Translations under genes and position numbers: made by a program | The notes under the pieces: model-generated | The model's input: only the letters and a program-made list of their open reading frames with translations | Told to the model about the DNA's origin: nothing | The model's database searches: none | Shown: positions 6,707 to 13,340 of the stretch, in pieces | How the letters are laid out: every line of letters starts with the position of its first letter | Position numbering within the stretch: position 1 is the first letter of the stretch | Source: Haemophilus parahaemolyticus | GTDB lineage: Bacteria; Pseudomonadota; Gammaproteobacteria; Enterobacterales; Pasteurellaceae | Length of the DNA: 13,835 nt | Direction: 5' to 3' | NCBI RefSeq assembly: GCF_018373095.1 | Contig: NZ_JAHAHT010000040.1 | Location: forward strand, 1 to 13,835

Positions 6707-7585
6707 ATGCAAGATGCCATTTCGCAAACTTTATCGGAAAATAGACCGCTTAATCAAGCACTTATTTATATTTTAAATCGTCAAAATTGGGCGGGGTTCC
6801 TTTCTCATCAACAAGTTCAGCAAGTATGCCAACAATTGAAACTAGAACCCTTAGCCCTAGCGATGCAACTTTTACCTGTTGCTGCTTGTTATAGCCATAC
6901 TGACATTTCACATTTTAAAGTGGGTGCAATTGCGATTGGCGAGCATGGCGATTTTTATTTTGGTGCGAACCAAGAATTTGCCCATACCGCCATTCAGCAA
7001 ACTATTCACGCAGAGCAAAGTGCGATTAGCCACGCCTGGCTAAGAGGCGAAAAACGAATTAGTGATATGGTAGTAAACTATACGCCATGTGGACACTGCC
7101 GCCAATTTATGAATGAATTGCATCAAGCTGAAAACATTGCGATCCATTTGCCACATAGCCAGTATAATCCACTGCATAGTTATTTGCCTGATGCTTTTGG
7201 TCCGAAAGATTTGGATATTCACACGCTCTTGCTTAATCAAGAGCATCATCAACTTGATGAAAATCATCCTGATCAGCTAGTTCAGGAGGCTATCCATGCA
7301 GCTAATCAGGCTCATTGCCCTTATTCAAATAGCCCGCACGGCATTGCAATTTTATTTAGAAATGGGGAGATAATAACAGGGCGTTATGCGGAAAATGCGG
7401 CATTTAATCCTAGTCTTCCAGCCCTGCAAACTGCTCTGAATTATGCTTATCTTAACAACCTAGATTTAGCTGACATTGAACGTGTTGTATTAGCAGAAAA
7501 ACCAACCAATCTCAGCTATAAAACTATGTCAGAGCAATTATTAGAAACGATTTCTAACGTGAAATTGGAATATGTCTTACTTTAA
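6707..7585 (+). CDS. cdd: Cytidine deaminase
   Basis: This 292-residue enzyme is the two-domain dimeric type of E. coli Cdd (294). It deaminates cytidine and deoxycytidine to uridine and deoxyuridine in pyrimidine salvage. The zinc and catalytic site is His101-Ala-Glu103 (TIHAEQSAISHAW) and Cys128/Cys131 (YTPCGHCRQF). The YLPDAFGPKDL linker and the C-terminal pseudo-catalytic domain (YAENAAFNPSLPALQ) are also present. A TTG at 6689 extends the frame, but GGGAG at 6696-6700 is placed correctly for ATG 6707, and the N-terminal length then matches the family. Upstream lies a consensus CRP site. The gene stands alone, and I saw no clear terminator before cysK. Confidence 0.95.
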   Translation: MQDAISQTLSENRPLNQALIYILNRQNWAGFLSHQQVQQVCQQLKLEPLALAMQLLPVAACYSHTDISHFKVGAIAIGEHGDFYFGANQEFAHTAIQQTIHAEQSAISHAWLRGEKRISDMVVNYTPCGHCRQFMNELHQAENIAIHLPHSQYNPLHSYLPDAFGPKDLDIHTLLLNQEHHQLDENHPDQLVQEAIHAANQAHCPYSNSPHGIAILFRNGEIITGRYAENAAFNPSLPALQTALNYAYLNNLDLADIERVVLAEKPTNLSYKTMSEQLLETISNVKLEYVLL

Positions 7586-7692
7586 CTAATATACTTTTTA
7601 GTTATATTAAATGATTTTTAACCACTACACTTTTACCAAAAATGGCGTATGCTTAATCCAACTTTAACCTAATTCAACATAAGGAATTTTCT

Positions 7693-8643
7693 ATGACGAT
7701 TTATGCAGACAACTCATACTCCATTGGTAACACGCCACTTGTTCGACTAAAACACTTTGGTAACAATGGCAATTTAGTAGTAAAAGTAGAATCTCGTAAT
7801 CCAAGTTTTAGTGTGAAATGTCGTATCGGTGCCAATATGGTATGGCAAGCAGAAAAAGATGGCATTTTAACCAAAGATAAAGAGATTGTAGATGCAACTA
7901 GCGGTAACACTGGAATTGCACTTGCTTATGTTGCAGCGGCTCGCGGTTATAAAATTACCTTAACCATGCCTGAAACAATGAGCCTTGAGCGTAAACGCTT
8001 ATTACGAGGTTTAGGCGTAAACCTTGTATTAACTGAAGGGGCAAAAGGGATGAAAGGGGCAATTGCGAAAGCTGAAGAAATCGTAGCAAGCAATCCAAGC
8101 CACTATGTGATGTTAAAACAGTTCGAAAATCCCGCGAACCCAGCAATTCACCAACAAACAACTGGTCCTGAAATTTGGAATGCAACTGAAGGCAAAGTGG
8201 ATGTTATCGTTGCAGGCGTGGGCACAGGCGGTACGATTACAGGGATTTCTCGCTACATCAAACAAGATCAAGGTAAACAAATTATCTCTGTAGCGGTTGA
8301 ACCGAAAGAGAGCCCTGTAATTACACAAACTTTAAATGGCGAAGAAGTGAAACCGGGTCCGCATAAAATTCAAGGTATTGGAGCTGGCTTTATTCCTAAA
8401 AACTTAGATTTAAGTTTAGTCGACCGTGTTGAACAAGTTTCAAGCGAAGAAGCTATTGCAACTGCTCGCCGCTTAATGGCTGAAGAAGGGATTTTAGTGG
8501 GGATTTCATCTGGTGCAGCCGTTGCGGCAGCAAACCGCTTAGCACAACAACCTGAATTTGCTGATAAACTTATCGTGGCAATTTTACCATCTGCCTCAGA
8601 ACGTTATTTAAGTACCGCATTATTTGAAGGTATTGAAGTTTAA
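7693..8643 (+). CDS. cysK: Cysteine synthase A (O-acetylserine sulfhydrylase)
   Basis: This 316-residue PLP enzyme makes cysteine from O-acetylserine and sulfide in the cytoplasm. The PLP lysine is Lys42 (SVKCRIGAN), followed by the substrate loop TSGNTG (about 69-74), the phosphate-binding GVGTGGTITG and the C-terminal region ISSGAAVAAANR. Length and sequence, down to the ending SERYLSTALFEGIE, closely match what I recall of H. influenzae CysK, so CysK is preferred over CysM. CysK usually binds the C-terminal tail of serine acetyltransferase CysE, which is not in this window. AAGGA at 7681-7685 is seven bases before the ATG. The gene is monocistronic, with a strong terminator 31 bases after its stop. 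Confidence 0.95.
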   Translation: MTIYADNSYSIGNTPLVRLKHFGNNGNLVVKVESRNPSFSVKCRIGANMVWQAEKDGILTKDKEIVDATSGNTGIALAYVAAARGYKITLTMPETMSLERKRLLRGLGVNLVLTEGAKGMKGAIAKAEEIVASNPSHYVMLKQFENPANPAIHQQTTGPEIWNATEGKVDVIVAGVGTGGTITGISRYIKQDQGKQIISVAVEPKESPVITQTLNGEEVKPGPHKIQGIGAGFIPKNLDLSLVDRVEQVSSEEAIATARRLMAEEGILVGISSGAAVAAANRLAQQPEFADKLIVAILPSASERYLSTALFEGIEV

Positions 8644-8674
8644 TCTTCAAAACAAACCAGTATAAAATGACAAT

Positions 8675-8706
8675 AAAAATCTCCATTTTTGAATGGAGAT
8701 TTTTTT
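8675..8706 (+). terminator. Intrinsic terminator of cysK
   Basis: A perfect 13-bp stem (8675-8687 with 8692-8704) with a four-base loop runs into a T run to 8706. The A-rich left flank could allow minus-strand use too. Confidence 0.92.
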
Positions 8707-8737
8707 ATGTTGGTAATACTCTCTTATTCTTGTATTT

Positions 8738-8767
8738 TTGTTAAAATATTTACTCAATCAATATACT
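8738..8767 (+). promoter_or_regulatory. Probable ndk promoter
   Basis: TTGTTA (8738-8743) and TATACT (8762-8767) are spaced by 18 bases. The predicted start, near 8774, falls inside the palindrome at 8771-8799. Confidence 0.5.
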
Positions 8768-8770
8768 TAT

Positions 8771-8799
8771 TTAGTGCTTAAGGAAGCCTTAATCACTAA
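8771..8799 (+). promoter_or_regulatory. 13-bp palindrome at the ndk start site and leader
   Basis: TTAGTGCTTAAGG (8771-8783) and CCTTAATCACTAA (8787-8799) pair at 12 of 13 positions around a three-base centre. It lies just after the probable -10 and five bases before the GGAG ribosome site. It could be an operator overlapping the transcription start or an mRNA hairpin affecting ribosome access. No T run follows, so it is not a terminator. Confidence 0.55.
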
Positions 8800-8813
8800 T
8801 ACGCGGAGAAAAA

Positions 8814-9230
8814 ATGATCCAACAAACTTTATGCTTAATTAAACCAGATGCCACTAAACGCCACTTAATCGGCAAAATTTTATCGCATTTAGAAGAAGCT
8901 GGCTTAGTCATTAAAGCCTTGAAAAAAATCCAACTTACCCGTGAACAAGCTGAAGGCTTTTATGCCGAGCACCAAGGACGTGAATATTTTGCACCGCTCG
9001 TTGATTTTATGATTTCAGCACCTGTGGTTGCGGTCGTGCTAGAAGGCGAAAATGCGGTAGCAAATTATCGTGCTTTAATGGGAGCAACTAATCCAGAAGC
9101 TCAAAAAGAGGGTACACTGCGCAAAACGTACGCATTAAGCAGCCGTGAAAATTCGGTGCACGGTTCTGATTCGGTTGAATCGGCGGAACGTGAAATTGCC
9201 TATTTCTTTACACCAAATGAAATTGTTTAA
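8814..9230 (+). CDS. ndk: Nucleoside diphosphate kinase
   Basis: This 138-residue enzyme transfers the gamma phosphate between nucleoside tri- and diphosphates through a phosphohistidine. Conserved parts are the N-terminal LCLIKPDAT with Lys10, Tyr50 (EGFYAEH), the GATNP...GTLR segment (90-103, Arg103), and the active site ENSVHGSDS with catalytic His116. The length is standard for a bacterial Ndk. The usual PGTIR is EGTLR here, a mild change. GGAG at 8805-8808 is five bases before the ATG. A 13-bp palindrome lies directly upstream. I see no good terminator after it, so some transcription may run into modE, which also has its own promoter. Confidence 0.95.
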   Translation: MIQQTLCLIKPDATKRHLIGKILSHLEEAGLVIKALKKIQLTREQAEGFYAEHQGREYFAPLVDFMISAPVVAVVLEGENAVANYRALMGATNPEAQKEGTLRKTYALSSRENSVHGSDSVESAEREIAYFFTPNEIV

Positions 9231-9251
9231 GCGGTTGATTTTTAGCAATCA

Positions 9252-9279
9252 TTTACAAACCCCAAAGATCCTCTATATA
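9252..9279 (+). promoter_or_regulatory. modE promoter
   Basis: TTTACA (9252-9257) and TATATA (9274-9279) are spaced by 16 bases. The predicted start near 9286 leaves a leader of only about eight bases before the modE ATG, consistent with the lack of a good ribosome site. Confidence 0.5.
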
Positions 9280-9291
9280 AAAGAATATATA
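9274..9291. promoter_or_regulatory. Probable ModE box (autoregulatory operator)
   Basis: TATATA-N6-TATATA matches the core of the known ModE operator (TATATA-N6-TATATA with CG-containing flanks). It overlaps the modE -10 box and the transcription start and ends two bases before the ATG. The outer flanks (TCCTC, AAATG) do not match the E. coli consensus, and the region is AT-rich, so chance is possible. Confidence 0.5.
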
Positions 9292-9293
9292 AA

Positions 9294-10046
9294 ATGCTTG
9301 ATACTGAAATTCTACTCACCATTAAACTGCAGGATACGTTATTTGCTGATCCTCGTCGTATTGAATTATTACGTCAAATTAAACAAATTGGCTCCATTAA
9401 CCAAGCAGCAAAATTAGCTGGTGTAAGCTATAAAACTGCGTGGGATAACATTGATGCGATGACTAAAATAAGCCCTAAACCTTTGCTGGAGCGTAGCACT
9501 GGTGGGAAACAGGGCGGAGGCACACAATTGACAGAGTATGCAGAACGTCTGTTACAGCTTTATGATCTGTTACAACACACGCAAAAGCGTGCCTTTGAAA
9601 TCTTGCACGAAGAGAATATTCCGCTTGATAATGCATTAGTTGCAACTGCCAAATCCTCGTTGCAAACTAGCGCGAGAAATCAACTTTTCGGTAAAGTATC
9701 TGGCTTAAAACAAAAAGGATCGCTAGTTTGGGTTGAGGTTAATATTGAAGAGATGAATGAGATGATTTGTGCAGTTATTACAGAAAAGAGTAGTAAGAGA
9801 CTTGAGCTAACTCTGGGACGAGAAGTAATGCTACTGATTAAAGCTCCATGGATCAAACTCAATTCGCCAACCACAGGCGTAAACGATTTTATGGGTAAAA
9901 TTGTGGCAGTTAAGCAGAATGAAGTGACAGTAAGTATTAAGAAAATTCTCTTTTGTGCAACGACGGAAACTTCTTTTTCAACTCAAATTGGTCAACAAAT
10001 TGCTCTACATATCGACCCTGAACAGATCATTTTAGCTGCGATTTGA
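9294..10046 (+). CDS. modE: Molybdate-responsive transcriptional regulator ModE
   Basis: This 250-residue protein has the E. coli ModE layout (262). A winged helix-turn-helix occupies about residues 20-100 (SINQAAKLAGVSYKTAWDNIDAM, then the GGKQGGGTQLT wing), followed by two Mop/TOBE domains at about 122-185 and 190-250. The first Mop domain carries TSARNQLFGKVSGL, the molybdate-binding signature. ModE binds molybdate and represses modABC and activates molybdoenzyme genes. Those targets are not in this window. No good ribosome site precedes the ATG, and a TATATA-N6-TATATA element over the promoter suggests self-control. The gene converges on a minus-strand terminator at 10050-10073. Confidence 0.93.
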   Translation: MLDTEILLTIKLQDTLFADPRRIELLRQIKQIGSINQAAKLAGVSYKTAWDNIDAMTKISPKPLLERSTGGKQGGGTQLTEYAERLLQLYDLLQHTQKRAFEILHEENIPLDNALVATAKSSLQTSARNQLFGKVSGLKQKGSLVWVEVNIEEMNEMICAVITEKSSKRLELTLGREVMLLIKAPWIKLNSPTTGVNDFMGKIVAVKQNEVTVSIKKILFCATTETSFSTQIGQQIALHIDPEQIILAAI

Positions 10047-10049
10047 AAC

Positions 10050-10073
10050 AAAAAAGTCTGCCCGAAAGCAGAC
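10050..10073 (-). terminator. Minus-strand intrinsic terminator beyond modE
   Basis: GTCTGC-N6-GCAGAC (10056-10073) is preceded on the plus strand by AAAAAA, so the T run follows the stem only on the minus strand. It therefore ends a leftward transcript, although no leftward gene is visible between it and 10380. Its use for modE would lack a T run. Confidence 0.65.
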
Positions 10074-10132
10074 AAGGAGTGATTTCTATATCTGAATTGT
10101 TGTTATAGCATTATATAAAAATATAATACAGG
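10050..10132 (-). ncRNA. Candidate small RNA antisense-facing modE 3' end
   Basis: A promoter-like pair lies on the minus strand (TTGTTA at 10166-10161, TAGAAT at 10144-10139, 16 bases apart). With the terminator at 10050-10073 it would give an RNA of about 83 bases. It would fold as an AT-rich 5' hairpin (ATTATAT/ATATAAT), an open linker containing CACTCCTTG, and the terminator stem. The CUCCUU in the linker is complementary to ribosome binding sites, as in some regulatory RNAs. There is no homology evidence. Confidence 0.25.
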
Positions 10133-10138
10133 TTATAA

Positions 10139-10166
10139 ATTCTACACCAATTCCTAAAATTAACAA
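10139..10166 (-). promoter_or_regulatory. Possible promoter of the minus-strand small RNA
   Basis: The minus strand carries TTGTTA and TAGAAT spaced by 16 bases. In such AT-rich DNA this could arise by chance. Confidence 0.25.
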
Positions 10167-10247
10167 TAGAAAATCTTATCTTTTAACCTCACTTTCAGGT
10201 ATCTGCTATTCTCATTGTGTAGTTAGATTACTGGTAAGGTACTTTCA

Positions 10248-10385
10248 ATGTGTATTTCCTGCTTCTTTAGCTATAGTGTTAGAACATTAATTACATCTGT
10301 AACGTTGAGTTTTATTTCTAATGCTAAACTTGCAGATATTTGGGCTTTAACAGAAAATACAGTTCTTTATTCATTTTTCAAAAAA
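10248..10385 (+). pseudogene. Possible remnant of an exported-protein gene start
   Basis: From ATG 10248 the frame reads like a signal peptide: an apolar stretch around LITSVTLSFIS and then NAKLADIWALTEN, with a possible cleavage after KLA. The frame then runs into a terminator-like hairpin on the other strand and carries on as lysine- and tyrosine-rich, unprotein-like sequence to a stop at 10478. I do not recognise a family. The first 45 codons may be the surviving 5' end of a deleted gene, or simply chance. AAGG lies nine bases before the ATG. Confidence 0.2.
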
Positions 10386-10428
10386 AAGAGGGTTAAAGTC
10401 TCGTACTATAAGTACTTTAATCCTCTTT
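10380..10428 (-). terminator. Strong minus-strand terminator, probably the displaced groEL terminator
   Basis: A 15-bp stem with one mismatch (10385-10399 with 10414-10428) is followed on the minus strand by eight Ts (10387-10380). No minus-strand gene ends nearby, and the next one upstream is groEL, whose stop lies beyond the IS remnant. The simplest reading is that this once followed groEL directly. Confidence 0.7.
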
Positions 10429-10430
10429 CG

Positions 10431-10452
10431 ATTAACTATTTTGTCTACTATG
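10431..10452 (-). repeat. Copy 3 of the terminator-associated motif
   Basis: This 22-base stretch, with core TTTTGTCTACTATG, matches 5870-5891 at 19 of 22 positions. It sits two bases beside the hairpin at 10380-10428, on the same side as in the other two copies. Confidence 0.4.
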
Positions 10453-10544
10453 TCAAAAAATTTTCTTATTTTCAATAATTTGCGATTGTATTTTTCTTTT
10501 TTTAGAATGAGAAGATCTTTATTGGTGTTTTTATAGATAGATTT
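10453..10544. other. AT-rich flank left of the IS remnant
   Basis: No gene is visible here. On the minus strand it would be the original groEL 3' untranslated region if the IS inserted after the groEL stop. Confidence 0.4.
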
Positions 10545-10562
10545 GAGGCTGTACTAGATAAC
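10545..10562 (+). repeat. Left terminal inverted repeat of the IS
   Basis: GAGGCTGTACTAGATAAC differs from the right end only at its second base. Confidence 0.85.
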
Positions 10563-10595
10563 GACTAAAAATTCCATTTAGGTTAGAATAAACCA

Positions 10596-11245
10596 ATGAG
10601 AAAAAGTCGCTTAAGTCAGCATAAACAAAATAAACTCATTGAACTGTTTGTTGCCGGTGCCACAGCAAGCACAGCCAGTGAATTGGTTAATGTAAACCAA
10701 AATACAGCCGCTTATTAATTTCATCGATGACGCTTACTCATCTATCAAACAAGCCCACATTTGGAAATGTTTGGAAGGTAAGGTTGAAGCCGATGAAAGC
10801 TATTTCGGTGGTACTCGAAAAGGCAAACGTGGTAGCTGTGCCGTGGGAAAAATTGAGGTATTCTGGCTTCTCAAATGAAATAGCAAGGTTTATACCGTCG
10901 TTGTCTCTAATGCACAATCAGCGACATTATTGCCAATTATCCGAGAGAAAGTTAAGCCTGATAGCATTGTATACGGATACCTTTCGTAGTTATGATGTTC
11001 TTGATGTCAGTGAACTTAGCCATTTTCGCATTAATCAGAGCACGCATTTTGCCGAAAATCATAACCACATAAACGGAATTGAGAATTTTTGGAATCAAGT
11101 AAAACGCCATTTACGCAAGTTTAATGGCATTCCCAAAGAACATTTGGAGATACATTTAAAGGAATGTAAATGGCGTTTTAACAACAGTGAAATAAAATCT
11201 CAAATTTTCATTTTAAAACAATTAATTAAGGGGAGTTTAGCCTAG
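10596..11245 (+). pseudogene. Broken IS1595-family transposase
   Basis: The frame opens at ATG 10596 (MRKSRLSQHKQNKLIELF) and can be followed to the stop at 11245 (KQLIKGSLA), matching the usual length of about 215 residues for IS1016-type transposases. Recognisable segments are the N-terminal helix-turn-helix region, EADESYFGGTRKGKR with the first catalytic Asp, TDTFRSYDV-like sequence with the second, and ENHNHINGIENFWNQ with the third-acid region. In-frame stops lie at 10716, 10728 and 10876. One base is inserted near 10773 and two are missing near 10971-10975. The first two stops lie eight bases or so apart in a segment that would normally read YFHRLRLL. The enzyme cannot be made in full. 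Confidence 0.9.
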
Positions 11246-11262
11246 TTATCTAGTACAGCCCC
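11245..11262 (-). repeat. Right terminal inverted repeat of the IS
   Basis: Read on the minus strand it is GGGGCTGTACTAGATAAC. It overlaps the last base of the transposase stop codon. Confidence 0.85.
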
Positions 11263-11279
11263 TTTATTATTAAATGAGG

Positions 11280-12923
11280 CTACATCATTCCGCCCATTCC
11301 ACCCATACCGCCCATTCCAGCAGCAAGGTCATCTTTTTCATCTTTCGGTAAGTCTGTAACCATACATTCAGTAGTAATCATTAAGCCTGCGATTGATGCA
11401 GCAAATTGTAATGCGGAACGAGTTACTTTTGTTGGATCTAAGATACCCATCTCTAACATATCGCCATATTGCTCAGAGCCTGCATTATAACCGAAGTTAC
11501 CTTTACCATCTTTCACGTTACGAGCTACAACAGACGCTTCTTCACCTGCATTAGTCACAATTTGACGAAGTGGAGCCTCCATTGCACGAAGTGCTAAGCG
11601 GATACCTACATTTTGTTCTTCGTTATCGCCTTTTAATTCTTCAGCCACTTTGCTTGCTGCTCGAACTAATGCTACACCGCCCCCTGGTACAATACCTTCT
11701 TCTACCGCTGCACGGGTTGCGTGAAGAGCATCATCCACACGGTCTTTCTTCTCTTTCATTTCAACTTCGGTTGCAGCACCGACTTTAATTACAGCAACAC
11801 CGCCTGCTAATTTTGCTACGCGTTCTTGTAATTTTTCTTTGTCGTAATCTGAAGTTGAATCTTCAATTTGTTGGTGAATTTGAACAACACGCGCTTTGAT
11901 TTGAGTTTCATCGCCCACACCATCAATGATTGTGGTATTATCTTTGGTAATTACTACGCGCTTTGCTTGACCAAGCTCTTCTAATGTCGCTTTTTCAAGC
12001 TCCATACCGATTTCTTCAGAAATCACTGTACCCGCAGTTAAGATTGCAATATCTTGTAACATTGCTTTACGACGATCGCCGAAACCAGGTGCTTTAACCG
12101 CTGCTACTTTCACGATACCACGCATAGTATTCACTACTAAAGTCGCTAATGCTTCGCCTTCAATATCTTCAGCAATGATTAACAATGGTTTGCCTGCTTT
12201 CGCAACCGCTTCTAACACAGGTAAAATTTCGCGGATGTTCGTAATTTTTTTATCTACTAATAAAATGTATGGACTATCTAATTCAACGGTACCTGCTTCA
12301 GGCTTGTTGATGAAGTATGGCGATAAGTAACCACGGTCAAATTGCATACCTTCCACTACATCTAATGCATCATCTAAACCTGTGCCATCTTCAACGGTAA
12401 TTACGCCTTCTTTGCCCACTTTTTCCATTGCTTGAGCAATTAATTGACCTACGGTTGCATCAGAGTTTGCAGAAATTGTACCCACTTGTTCGATCTCTTT
12501 TGCGGTTTCGCAAGGTTTTGAAATCGCTTTTAATTCGGTTACCACTGCTGCAACAGCTTTGTCGATGCCGCGTTTTAAATCCATTGGGTTCATACCCGCT
12601 GCAACTGCTTTTAAACCTTCGTTTACAATCGCTTGAGCAAGCACCGTTGCAGTTGTTGTACCATCACCTGCTGCATCGTTTGCTTTAGAGGCGACTTCTT
12701 TTACCATTTGAGCGCCCATATTCTCGAATTTATCTTCTAATTCGATTTCACGTGCTACTGAAACACCATCTTTAGTGATCGTTGGTGCACCATAGGCTTT
12801 ATCTAAAACAACGTTACGACCTTTAGGACCTAAAGTTACTTTTACTGCGTCGGCTAATACGTTCACGCCTTTTAACATTTTTACACGTGCATCGTTACCA
12901 AATTTAACGTCTTTTGCTGCCAT
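11280..12923 (-). CDS. groEL: Chaperonin GroEL (Hsp60)
   Basis: This 547-residue chaperonin forms the double seven-fold ring that folds proteins with ATP and GroES. Visible marks are the ATP site LGPKGRNVVLD (31-41), Asp52 in TKDGVSVAREIE, the AGDGTTTATVLAQ loop (85-97, Asp87), the VDDALHATRAAVEEGIVPGGG segment with the ATP-hydrolysis Asp, and the flexible GGMGGMGGMM tail. Length is the family standard (E. coli 548). AAGGAA lies in the 21-base gap after groES, so both are read from the heat-shock promoter upstream of groES. No terminator lies directly after the stop, because the IS remnant begins 17 bases on. Confidence 0.98.
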   Translation of the reverse strand: MAAKDVKFGNDARVKMLKGVNVLADAVKVTLGPKGRNVVLDKAYGAPTITKDGVSVAREIELEDKFENMGAQMVKEVASKANDAAGDGTTTATVLAQAIVNEGLKAVAAGMNPMDLKRGIDKAVAAVVTELKAISKPCETAKEIEQVGTISANSDATVGQLIAQAMEKVGKEGVITVEDGTGLDDALDVVEGMQFDRGYLSPYFINKPEAGTVELDSPYILLVDKKITNIREILPVLEAVAKAGKPLLIIAEDIEGEALATLVVNTMRGIVKVAAVKAPGFGDRRKAMLQDIAILTAGTVISEEIGMELEKATLEELGQAKRVVITKDNTTIIDGVGDETQIKARVVQIHQQIEDSTSDYDKEKLQERVAKLAGGVAVIKVGAATEVEMKEKKDRVDDALHATRAAVEEGIVPGGGVALVRAASKVAEELKGDNEEQNVGIRLALRAMEAPLRQIVTNAGEEASVVARNVKDGKGNFGYNAGSEQYGDMLEMGILDPTKVTRSALQFAASIAGLMITTECMVTDLPKDEKDDLAAGMGGMGGMGGMM

Positions 12924-12944
12924 TTTTTATATTCCTTTTTTTAA

Positions 12945-13235
12945 TTATTCTACAATCGCCAAAATATCGTTTTCAGAAAGAATTAACACTTCTTCACCGT
13001 CAATTTTTTCTGATTTCACGCCATAACTTTCGTTGAAGATCACTACATCGCCAACTTTTACCGCTAAAGGCTGAACATTGCCGTTTTCTAATAAACGACC
13101 TGTTCCCACAGCAATTACTTTACCACGGGTAGATTTAGTTGCCGCAGAACCAGTTAAAACGATACCGCCTGCTGATTTTGTTTCTACTTCTTCACGTTTT
13201 AAAATTACTTTATCATGTAATGGACGAAGAGCCAT
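12945..13235 (-). CDS. groES: Co-chaperonin GroES (Hsp10)
   Basis: This 96-residue protein caps the GroEL cage. It starts MALRPLHDKVILKREE and contains the mobile loop that contacts GroEL (about 17-32, SAGGIVLTGSAA), the roof segment near residues 46-53, and the ending SENDILAIVE. An upstream ATG at 13283 would add 16 residues, but MALRP is the universal start and AGAGGAA is placed for ATG 13235. It is the first gene of the groES-groEL operon. Confidence 0.97.
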   Translation of the reverse strand: MALRPLHDKVILKREEVETKSAGGIVLTGSAATKSTRGKVIAVGTGRLLENGNVQPLAVKVGDVVIFNESYGVKSEKIDGEEVLILSENDILAIVE

Positions 13236-13294
13236 AGTTTCAATTCCTCTGTTTAAAATGAAATAATTTACGCCGAGAGGCATAACGCTTTATA

Positions 13295-13322
13295 AAATAG
13301 GGCTGAGTTTGCTGTTTTCAAG
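13295..13322 (-). promoter_or_regulatory. Sigma-32-type heat-shock promoter of groESL
   Basis: On the minus strand CTTGAA (13322-13317) and CCCTATTT (13302-13295) are 14 bases apart, matching the sigma-32 consensus CTTGAA-N13-15-CCCCATNT with one change. It lies 60 bases before the groES ATG. No CIRCE operator is visible. Confidence 0.75.
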
Positions 13323-13340
13323 AGTAAGCATAAAAAATTG

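Larger units (their letters stand above)
10545..11262 (+). mobile_element. IS1595-family (IS1016-like) insertion sequence, inactive
   Basis: This 718-bp element is bounded by 18-bp terminal inverted repeats that match at 17 positions. Its size and single transposase gene fit IS1016-type elements common in Pasteurellaceae. The transposase is broken by three stops and two frameshifts. I found no 8-bp target duplication (left flank ATAGATTT, right flank TTTATTAT), so the flanks have drifted or rearranged. It lies 17 bases from the groEL stop codon. Confidence 0.85.

Noticed and set aside
9145..9417. Open frame of about 90 codons across the end of ndk and start of modE
   Set aside because: It overlaps two certain genes in another frame, and its sequence is low in protein-like character.
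10727..11245. Single 172-codon gene for a novel protein
   Set aside because: Only its C-terminal part, from about 10976, is transposase in the right frame. The earlier part is the transposase read out of frame after a frameshift, so it is part of the pseudogene.
10537..11270. Target-site duplication around the IS
   Set aside because: The eight bases on each side (ATAGATTT and TTTATTAT) do not match. The shared TGAGGCT near both ends is explained by the mutated left IS tip.
12428..12688. Leucine-rich open frame opposite groEL
   Set aside because: It is the reverse-strand shadow of groEL codon use, with no ribosome site.
13236..13283. Longer GroES start at ATG 13283
   Set aside because: The extra residues are not seen in GroES and would cover the leader and ribosome site.
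13236..13340. CIRCE operator for HrcA upstream of groES
   Set aside because: No TTAGCACTC-N9-GAGTGCTAA-like repeat is present, whereas a sigma-32-type promoter is.
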